From Planococcus ruber (GTDB taxonomy: Bacteria; Bacillota; Bacilli; Bacillales_A; Planococcaceae): 64,000 nucleotides of DNA. The notes beneath the pieces were generated by a model that ran no database searches, was not told the origin of the DNA, and worked only from the letters and a program-made list of their open reading frames with translations. The DNA lies in NCBI RefSeq assembly GCF_022819085.1, contig NZ_JALHAG010000011.1, positions 186,001 through 250,000 on the forward strand, in the 5' to 3' direction. Numbering within the stretch: position 1 is the first letter of the stretch; each line of letters opens with the position of its first letter. A program made the translations under genes and the position numbers. Positions 55,401-61,432 of this stretch are shown in pieces.

Positions 55401-56831
55401 ATCCAATAAAATCTGCTCCATTTCATCAACGGCCAAACCGGCATCCACTTGCCGCAGCAAGGCTGCTGTCGCTGCCACTGCCGGTCCTGCCATTGAGGTG
55501 CCGTTCCAGCCGCCTTCATAAACGCCGCCTGGTACAGAAGAGCGGATATTGACGCCCGGTGCAGAAACATCCGGTTTGATTTCATCATAAGGAGATGGCC
55601 CTCTTAGCGAGAAATCAGCTACTTTATTGTTAATATCGGTTGCGCCTGTCGCAAATGATTCGGGATAATTTGCAGGCGCCGCAACAGAGGCAGGGCCGCC
55701 CGGGTTAAATAAAGTGGTATTGCCGGCAGAGAATTCCGGGAAAATTTCAGCCGCGCGCCAGTTGATGACGACATCGCGGTACCATTCATCCAAGCCAGGC
55801 CCGCCGCCCCATGAGTTATTGACAACATCCGGCGCTAGGTCTACACGGGTATTGCCTTCTGAGTCTGTCGGCGCTAAAATCCATTCCGCTGCTTCCAGCA
55901 AATCCGCATCTGTCCCTCCAGAAGCGGTAAATGCACGAACCGCAATCCATTTTGCGCCCGGTGCGACACCGATTTGGTTCGAGCCATCCGGTTCACTTCC
56001 GACCATCGTTCCGGTTACGTGCGTCCCGTGCCCTTGATCGTCATAAGGGGCATTTTGGCCAGCCGTCGCATCAAACCAGTTATAGTCATGGTTCACTTCG
56101 CCGGTAGCCGCATTGTACCCACGATACTTTTCTTTTAATGCCGGATGGTCCCATTGAACGCCTGTATCAATGCTCGCAACGACCGTTCCGGAACCATCGA
56201 TTCCAAGATCCCACGTTTCCGGGGCTTTCACGCGTTCGACACTCCATTCAATATTTGCCACATTTGATTTAGGCGCTTCGGCATTCGGAGTTTTTGTCGT
56301 AAACAATTGACGGGTTTCATTCGGCAATACTTTTTCGACTTCCGCAAAAGCCGCTACTTTCTCGGCTACTTCTTTTGTCGCTGTTACTGCCATGCCATTG
56401 ACGATAAAATACGAATTGAGATCTTCTGCATTCCCTTTCGCCACTTCTTTTTCCAGGTACTCTTTTACATTCTGCTGTTCTTCAAGAGCCGTTGCCTTTA
56501 ACTCGGAGACTACGGCAGAGCGCTGGGCGAGCTTTGACTTCGAAGAAGAAAGAGCCGCTTGTTCTGAAGTTTTTTTAAACGAATCAGCCACTTCTTCAGT
56601 TTCTGCCTTTTCTTTGAACTTGATCAGGAATGTGACTTTTTCTTCGTCTTTAAAATTCGTCAAAAGTCTGCTGCTCAATTTTTCTTTCGCAATTATGTTG
56701 GAATCATTTACCGATCGGTGCAATTTGCTTGCCGTTTCCGCGCTTGCAGCACCTGGTGCCACAAGTGAAAACGCCATAAGTAATGAAGCTGCTAAACTAA
56801 AAGCTTTGATAGAACCTTTTTTCTTGCCCAC
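52455..56831 (-). CDS. bpr: Secreted subtilisin-like protease, bacillopeptidase F type
   Basis: A 1458-aa exported serine protease. Domain order: signal peptide (AFSLAASLLMAFSLVAPGAASA, about 10-31), I9-like propeptide (about 60-175), S8 catalytic domain with Asp222 (SIDTGVQ), His268 (GHGTHV) and Ser446 (GTSMAGP), an immune-inhibitor-A/MAM-like domain (near 640-790), a low-complexity Lys/Asn/Gly linker, two carboxypeptidase-regulatory repeats, a further beta domain, and three or more Ig-like repeats at the end. This resembles Bacillus bacillopeptidase F (about 1433 aa). No LPxTG motif is seen. Start GTG at 56831 with GGAGGGAGG upstream. Confidence 0.88.
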   Translation of the reverse strand: MGKKKGSIKAFSLAASLLMAFSLVAPGAASAETASKLHRSVNDSNIIAKEKLSSRLLTNFKDEEKVTFLIKFKEKAETEEVADSFKKTSEQAALSSSKSKLAQRSAVVSELKATALEEQQNVKEYLEKEVAKGNAEDLNSYFIVNGMAVTATKEVAEKVAAFAEVEKVLPNETRQLFTTKTPNAEAPKSNVANIEWSVERVKAPETWDLGIDGSGTVVASIDTGVQWDHPALKEKYRGYNAATGEVNHDYNWFDATAGQNAPYDDQGHGTHVTGTMVGSEPDGSNQIGVAPGAKWIAVRAFTASGGTDADLLEAAEWILAPTDSEGNTRVDLAPDVVNNSWGGGPGLDEWYRDVVINWRAAEIFPEFSAGNTTLFNPGGPASVAAPANYPESFATGATDINNKVADFSLRGPSPYDEIKPDVSAPGVNIRSSVPGGVYEGGWNGTSMAGPAVAATAALLRQVDAGLAVDEMEQILLDTATPLTDSTYPESPNHGYGYGLVDAYEAVSSILDGIGKLEGQVSKQGDDLEAPTFEHAAPAETYEGMELPLTVSVQDNISISSVKLNYLDENGDWQQLDAARTAGDFKSGEFRVIVPGSAVSGESFVYKWTINDFGNNEISSEEYTVEVKPGITVGYFEDFEGAAAGWTSFGEMNSWEHGVPTSGPGNAASGEKVYATNLDGAYDSNMNATLVLPPVDLPEGQAYLQFKHWHSFEQSSSGTAWDYGHVFVSADQQEWTQLQTFQGETGEWTDAEIDLGDYSGQRIYLAFNAYSDGSVVKDGWYIDDVALADVSETGKVSKGKNAKGNSATKGNGKANEKAAANRGIGLGLVKEKDKESVKNPIDPAKIHPSVPAKEQLPTVEVPVNPTLLPLGAQVRVLESGRSVYSNPADGTYSLTHSPGEFTVKAEAYGYQSEEKSVTIEADATTQANFTLEEVAQNTVSGTITDEATGEGIEGATVLLVEDANISPVETAEDGSYSLNAYEGEYTLKVVSRGYYSKEVPVTIGAEAVEVSLALEPFYTYPGGEIGYDDGSAENARAYNAAGNAWAVKMSLPEGKESGIVTDGVFRFWDTEWPSPGGTEFAVEVWDASGAEGTPGKMLAGPIEGEALRNGEWTVVDLAQHNIIVEGDFYMVYRQTVANPNSPGLATDETGENAKRSYQHVSGAWSQVPAEEGNYMIRARVSYEVNAPIITSPKDGQVTNEANATVEGKASPTTVIELENNGEEAGTVETAADGTFELPIELEEGSNELVAVSTLNGQETGKSSSVTVVLDTEAPDLAITNPVDGEKTNRETVTVEGTIADEHLESVTVNGQAASIGDGTFSKRILLDNGKNVIEVKAVDAAGNEVSETVTITAQFTAPAIENLTPSEDVHLTTGRSVKIEFDSAPGLKASFSIHMPLTNVSNATELPMMEQGDGHYVGYWTVPYGTTANGAMIEAKVVDSFKNETRKAAAGKLYINIEE

Positions 56832-56855
56832 TATTGTTCCTCCCTCCAAATTCAC

Positions 56856-57593
56856 AACATTTTATTCCCTGGTTTGCCTTTAGAGCGATATCAAAAGGCA
56901 AAAAAATACACCCGTCCCCCTTCCCCAAATAATTTTGGTGCCCAGCGTCATGGTGTCATTGCTTCTGTCTAAGTTGTTGTTAACACTATACAAGAAAAAA
57001 ATATGTAATATTATTGAATTTTTTGAATTGATAAACTATACCTAAATATCTTAGATGTGCAAAAAGAACTAAAATCTTTAATAACAAATATAGAAAATAG
57101 CCTTATTTCATATAAAACAAAGGATTCGCATGAATCACAGACTTCCACTCTCTCTTTTTTATAGCGCCTCATTTTTTTAAAATGAACCGATGCACCTAAT
57201 TGAAAATTATTCCAGAAAACCACTTTTATTTGAATCTCAAATAACTAATAAAAACCTCAACATCATGGAATACAAAATACTCATTTTAATCTATTTGTCA
57301 TCTTTGTAATTCTGCTGTAAAGAAATACTTCTATAATTTTCATCTTAAAAAATTTGCAAGATCTTTAATTCTTTTTGTTGTTTTAACCAGCCGGGCTTTT
57401 TCTTAGCTTATTTTTAAGATACCGCCTTTCTCCTCTAACGTTATTATGGCCATGAGTTTTAATGCCTATACAGCAGACGAGGACTTATTGCGTACGAATG
57501 CTCTGATTTCTAATTTTACTGTTTGCTTTCGGCTTTTGAAAACTTTATATTTAGAGAGGCGAAATATTAAAAAGACGAAATGAGTGGACGGAT
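56856..57593. other. AT-rich 738-bp intergenic region
   Basis: No supportable gene. It holds an inverted repeat in the bpr leader (56873-56902) and presumably the promoters of the divergent bpr and MFS genes. Short open frames (57011-57223 minus, 57446-57583 plus) lack ribosome sites and recognisable products. Confidence 0.6.
56873..56902. repeat. Inverted repeat in the bpr leader
   Basis: TTTGCCTTT/AAAGGCAAA with a 12-base loop, 42 bp upstream of the bpr GTG. Flanking runs do not suit a terminator for bpr transcription, so an mRNA-stabilising stem or operator is possible. Confidence 0.45.
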
Positions 57594-58850
57594 ATGAAGG
57601 CTTGGATTGACAATTGGAAGTTGAATTTCTCCTCCTATAACCGAAATATTAAATTTTTCATGCTGGCAAATGTGCTGATCCAAATCGGGTTAGGCGTTTT
57701 TATGGTGATGTATAACCTCTATATTAAAGAACTCGGCATGCCCGAAACCGTCAATGGCAAAGTGATTTCCATGACAGCCACAGCCTCTGCTCTCATGCTG
57801 ATTCCGGCAGGGTTTTTGAGCGACCGGTCCGGGCGCAAATGGATCATCATTTTAGGGGCGGTTTTTGGTGCCATGACTCTTTTTTACCGCAGCTTTACGG
57901 TTACAGAAACACCTCTTGTCACAGCCGCTTTTCTAACCGGCCTGTTTATGGCGTTTGTCCAAGTCTCTGGGGTGCCTTTTTTAGCGGAGAATTCAAAAGC
58001 TTCGGAGCGCGTGCAGATGTTCAGCATCTATTTTGCCTTGATGACGGTCGCCAATGTCGTCGGCAGCCTGCTCGGCGGAGTGGTTTCGGATGTATTTCAG
58101 ACGATCCTGGATATGGAGGCGGTCACGGCCATCCGCTGGTCATTGCTTACCGGGGCCTTCATTTACAGCTGCGGCCTAATCCCTTTGCTTTCTTTAAAAA
58201 GCCGTTCCGCTGAAATACAAGAAAAAGAGAGCAGTGACCCGCTTGTCCCTGCAACTGACATCAATCTCAAAAAGAATTTGATCATCATTTTCCACTTTTC
58301 GTTCGCGAGTCTCCTGATCGGGCTTGGCTCCGGACTTGTTGTCCCCTATTTGAATCTTTATTTTTCCAACCGATTCGATGCATCCAATACGTACATCGGC
58401 CTTATTTTGTCGCTGGGCTCTGCGATGACGGCTGTTGCGATGCTGATCGGCCCCATGCTGGTCCAAAAAGTCGGCAAAGTCAAAGCCTTGATCATCTTCC
58501 AGGTGCTGTCTATACCGTTTTTGATTTTAACCGCTTATACGACTTCCCTGTTTCTTGCGGCCATCGGTTTTCTTTTGAGGCAGGCATTGATGAATGCCGG
58601 CAACCCGATCCAAAGTGCGATTGCCATGGAAGTGGTGCACGATAAGTACAAAGGCTTGGCGAACTCGCTCAACCAAGTGGTCTTCAATGTTGGATGGGCC
58701 ACGATGGGTCCAATTGCTGCCGGGCTCGTGGTCGCTTTCGGATCATACTGGGGCTATGCCTATGCGTTCACTATCACTGCAGGACTTTACATCGTTTCGT
58801 CCATCTACTATTACTTCATCTTTGGAAAACGCAAACTCGCAGACGAATAA
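57594..58850 (+). CDS. MFS transporter
   Basis: A 418-aa major facilitator superfamily protein with about 12 membrane helices. The loop 2-3 motif reads GFLSDRSGRKWIIILGA (about residues 68-84), matching the GxxxDRxGRR signature. A charged central loop (near 200-225) divides the two halves. Substrate unknown; the topology fits small-molecule efflux. The ATG at 57594 is weakly supported (GGACGG close upstream). It is flanked by the AT-rich region and a terminator. Confidence 0.85.
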   Translation: MKAWIDNWKLNFSSYNRNIKFFMLANVLIQIGLGVFMVMYNLYIKELGMPETVNGKVISMTATASALMLIPAGFLSDRSGRKWIIILGAVFGAMTLFYRSFTVTETPLVTAAFLTGLFMAFVQVSGVPFLAENSKASERVQMFSIYFALMTVANVVGSLLGGVVSDVFQTILDMEAVTAIRWSLLTGAFIYSCGLIPLLSLKSRSAEIQEKESSDPLVPATDINLKKNLIIIFHFSFASLLIGLGSGLVVPYLNLYFSNRFDASNTYIGLILSLGSAMTAVAMLIGPMLVQKVGKVKALIIFQVLSIPFLILTAYTTSLFLAAIGFLLRQALMNAGNPIQSAIAMEVVHDKYKGLANSLNQVVFNVGWATMGPIAAGLVVAFGSYWGYAYAFTITAGLYIVSSIYYYFIFGKRKLADE

Positions 58851-58852
58851 AA

Positions 58853-58882
58853 AAGGAGGGCTCCGTCGAGGAGCCCTCCTTT
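58853..58882. terminator. Bidirectional terminator
   Basis: Perfect 13-bp stem AAAGGAGGGCTCC/GGAGCCCTCCTTT with a 5-base loop between convergent genes. Confidence 0.88.
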
Positions 58883-58887
58883 GATGT

Positions 58888-59862
58888 TTATTTTTTCTTT
58901 TTCGAAGTGAGGCGGCCAAGCAAGAATGCTCCTGCTACAAGGCCGATCGCTGTATTTGTCCGCTTATTAAATACTTGTTTTGCCACAAGATTCAAGTTTT
59001 GCGGGCGTTCAGCCAGTCTGCGCATGAAATAGCCGTACCAGTCGTCGCCAAAAGGCACATACGTACAGAAATTATAGCCTTTATTCGCCAAATCCAATTG
59101 CATGTCTTTCCGGAAACCGTAAAGCATTTGGAATTCGAATTTCTCCAACGGAATCTCGTTTTCTTCGACAAATTGGATGACGTGATTGATGATATGGTGG
59201 TCATGCGTTGCAATCGAAGTGAATTTGCCGTGCAATAGATGGTATTCGATCAACGCGATGAAATTCGCATCGATTTCTTCGCGCGTCTGGTAAGCATACT
59301 CTGCCGGTTCTTTATAAGCGCCTTTTACAATTCGCAAACGAAGGTCTTTCCGTTCTTTTATGTCATCTTCTGCTCTATAGAAATAAGATTGGATAACGGT
59401 TCCCACGTTATCATATTCTTTTAATAATTCATCGATTAAATCGTATGAAGGCTGGACATGTCCATAATCCTCCATGTCGATGTTGATATGCATATCGTAT
59501 TTGTTTGCCGCATCCACGATTTCTTTTAAGTTCTCATAGCAGAAATCATAGTCGATATCTAAACCGATCTGAGTAGGCTTTAAGGAAATATGTGCGTCTA
59601 CCCCGTTCGCATGAATGCTTTCAATGACTTCCAAAATACTGTTCTTCGCTTTTAATGCTTCTTCTTTTTCAAAAACGAATTCTCCAAGATTATCAACTGT
59701 ACAGCTGATTCCTTGAGCATTCAATTCACGGATACTTGCGATTGTCTCTTCAATATTTGTCCCGGCTACCACTGTTTGAGCGCCTAATTTAAGGCCGTAT
59801 TTCTTTGCTGCAGCTGTCAAAAATTGATTTTGCGACAATCCGATAAACACATCTTTTAACAT
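58888..59862 (-). CDS. Proline dehydrogenase with C-terminal hydrophobic tail
   Basis: A 324-aa proline dehydrogenase paralogous to the gene at 45827-46735, sharing DNLGEFVFEKEEAL, NIDMEDYGH, RIVKGAYKE, TSIATHDHH and DWYGYFMRRLAERPQN. It adds about 20 residues: a hydrophobic stretch (AIGLVAGAFLLGRL) followed by SKKKK, which looks like a membrane anchor placing the flavoenzyme near the respiratory chain. The ATG at 59862 follows CAGGAGGGAAG. No cre box is visible upstream, unlike the paralogue, so the two are probably regulated differently. Confidence 0.9.
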   Translation of the reverse strand: MLKDVFIGLSQNQFLTAAAKKYGLKLGAQTVVAGTNIEETIASIRELNAQGISCTVDNLGEFVFEKEEALKAKNSILEVIESIHANGVDAHISLKPTQIGLDIDYDFCYENLKEIVDAANKYDMHINIDMEDYGHVQPSYDLIDELLKEYDNVGTVIQSYFYRAEDDIKERKDLRLRIVKGAYKEPAEYAYQTREEIDANFIALIEYHLLHGKFTSIATHDHHIINHVIQFVEENEIPLEKFEFQMLYGFRKDMQLDLANKGYNFCTYVPFGDDWYGYFMRRLAERPQNLNLVAKQVFNKRTNTAIGLVAGAFLLGRLTSKKKK

Positions 59863-60036
59863 TTTCTTCCCTCCTGATACAATTCACCAAAAGCCTGTTT
59901 ACCTAAAAGAAAAGGGCCTTCTCCCTTAGATTCAAGCATCTATATTGTAATCCTTTTTTTCTGAACCCGCACCATTATTTTAGTTGGAATTAAAAATGGT
60001 TGCTAAAACTCTCAAAATTGTATGAGCTTTCATCTA

Positions 60037-60073
60037 AAAAACTCCTCGAAGCTAGAAGCTTCCGAGGAGTTTC
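60037..60073 (-). terminator. Terminator of the PH-domain gene
   Basis: Stem AAACTCCTCG/CGAGGAGTTT with a 14-base loop; AAAAAA on the plus side gives the U-run. Confidence 0.8.
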
Positions 60074-60075
60074 GA

Positions 60076-60690
60076 TCAGTTATTGATATACTTTTCAAAA
60101 ACATCGCCAAAATCTTTAATGTGATATTGGTTTCGGACAGAAGTCATCCACGTGAAGCCGAAATCCGTCAGCTTGGAATATTGGACGTCCATTGCCACAT
60201 CATTCGGGCGCGAATTTTGAAGCACAGTTACCGCTTTATTCAGGCTTTCGTTTGCCATCGCTGTAATGATCTCATTTTCATGCGTAATTTCAGCAATGCG
60301 CAGGAGGGATTTATACAAATCTTTCAGACGCTCAATTTGATCTTTTTGGACATCGATGCTGTAAGCGATCTGCCCTAATTTAAATTTAATTTCAATATCC
60401 AAATCGATTTTTCCGGCTGTTTCCATTACTACATCTGAAATCGAGTTTTGGGAATACGGGAATCTTTTTAACGTGCGTTTTGAAGACATGGCACTTTCGC
60501 CGTCCACATGGATCAGCGCCAAATTGGTAAAGCAATATTCGTCCGCTTTTGTCTTGATCAAGAAATAGATTTTTTCCTGGTCTTCGTGCATGACATAATC
60601 GTCTGCATCCGTTTTATCGTAGTCTTGTGGGTCAATGATTTTTCCGATATCGGATAAACCTAGAGCTTCTGAAGCCATTTTTTTGAACAT
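60076..60690 (-). CDS. yvbH: PH-domain protein, YvbH-like
   Basis: A 204-aa soluble protein with an N-terminal bacterial PH-like domain (bPH; about residues 20-125, including YCFTNLALIHVDGESAMSSKRTLKRFPYS) and a C-terminal helical oligomerisation region, as in Bacillus YvbH. Such domains form ring-shaped oligomers of unknown function. ATG at 60690 follows AAAAGGGGA. It is monocistronic between two terminators. No signal peptide. Confidence 0.78.
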   Translation of the reverse strand: MFKKMASEALGLSDIGKIIDPQDYDKTDADDYVMHEDQEKIYFLIKTKADEYCFTNLALIHVDGESAMSSKRTLKRFPYSQNSISDVVMETAGKIDLDIEIKFKLGQIAYSIDVQKDQIERLKDLYKSLLRIAEITHENEIITAMANESLNKAVTVLQNSRPNDVAMDVQYSKLTDFGFTWMTSVRNQYHIKDFGDVFEKYINN

Positions 60691-60780
60691 CGCCAGTTCC
60701 CCTTTTCAAGATGAATATCATTCCCCCTTATTCTATCAAATATGATTCATGCCTACACCAAAATTTTGTCAGTTTAATAA

Positions 60781-60813
60781 ATAGATAGCCAATCTTTAGT
60801 CGATTGGCTATCC
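60781..60813 (-). terminator. Terminator of the tspO-like gene
   Basis: Perfect 11-bp stem GATAGCCAATC/GATTGGCTATC with a 7-base loop, 4 bp after the stop at 60818. Confidence 0.75.
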
Positions 60814-60817
60814 GTTT

Positions 60818-61318
60818 TCATTCTTTATTTAACTTCCAAACTGAATAATTCAATCCCAGCGCAAAGGCCACCCAGGCAATATACGGGATCATGAGCGATC
60901 CAGCCAGTTTGTCCACACCGAAAAATTCGTAAGTGGTCAAGGTCAGAACGCCAAGCAAAGCCGTCATTTCAATTAAAGCGGTGCCGCGCATTCCCCATTT
61001 AAAGAACAGGAATGACCAGAGGAAATTGAGCCCTAATTGAATGTCATAAGGAGCCAATGTATTTCTGCGCTCTTCTTGGCTATCCGATTTTTCATCTACC
61101 CGGTACTTCGCTAGTCCCATAGTTGTATAAAGCGTAGTCCAAACTGTCGGAAAAACCCATGGCGGCGGCGAAAAAGATGGTTTTTTCAACCGTTTGTATT
61201 TTTCTTGCGTATTGCGATTGGCAAGAGCCCCGATAATTGAGCCGCCAACCACCGGAACCAGTACACTTAACGCTAATTTTTTGCCGTTGAATTGGCCGTC
61301 TGCTTTCAACACTTCCAT
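60818..61318 (-). CDS. tspO: TspO/MBR family protein
   Basis: A 166-aa five-helix membrane protein of the TspO/peripheral benzodiazepine receptor family, which binds porphyrins and similar ligands. Family residues are KKPSFSPPPWVFPTVWTTLYTTMG (about 41-64), the aromatic-rich cluster around LNFLWSFLFFKWG (near 93-105) and the last helix PYIAWVAFALGLNYSVWKLN. The ATG at 61318 follows GGAGGAG. Porphyrin degradation or transport is the usual proposal. Confidence 0.88.
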   Translation of the reverse strand: MEVLKADGQFNGKKLALSVLVPVVGGSIIGALANRNTQEKYKRLKKPSFSPPPWVFPTVWTTLYTTMGLAKYRVDEKSDSQEERRNTLAPYDIQLGLNFLWSFLFFKWGMRGTALIEMTALLGVLTLTTYEFFGVDKLAGSLMIPYIAWVAFALGLNYSVWKLNKE

Positions 61319-61383
61319 TATTTCTCCTCCTTACGAATCTTTTCTTTACTACTTTTTCCTTTAAGAAAAGGCCATAAACAAAA

Positions 61384-61432
61384 AAACCATCTCCCGTGTC
61401 CGCTTCAGCAGCGGATAAGGAGATGGTTTAGT
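61384..61432 (-). terminator. Terminator of the YhgE-like gene
   Basis: Long stem AAACCATCTCC../..GGAGATGGTTT with an inner GCGGA-type arm; the plus-side A-run supplies the minus-strand U-tract. Confidence 0.8.

Noticed and set aside
57011-57223. 70-aa minus-strand open frame in the AT-rich spacer
   Set aside because: Low-complexity Phe/Ser/Ile-rich sequence typical of AT-rich noncoding DNA; no start signal.
57446-57583. 45-aa open frame ahead of the MFS gene
   Set aside because: No ribosome site and no similarity that I can recognise; a leader peptide is possible but unsupported.
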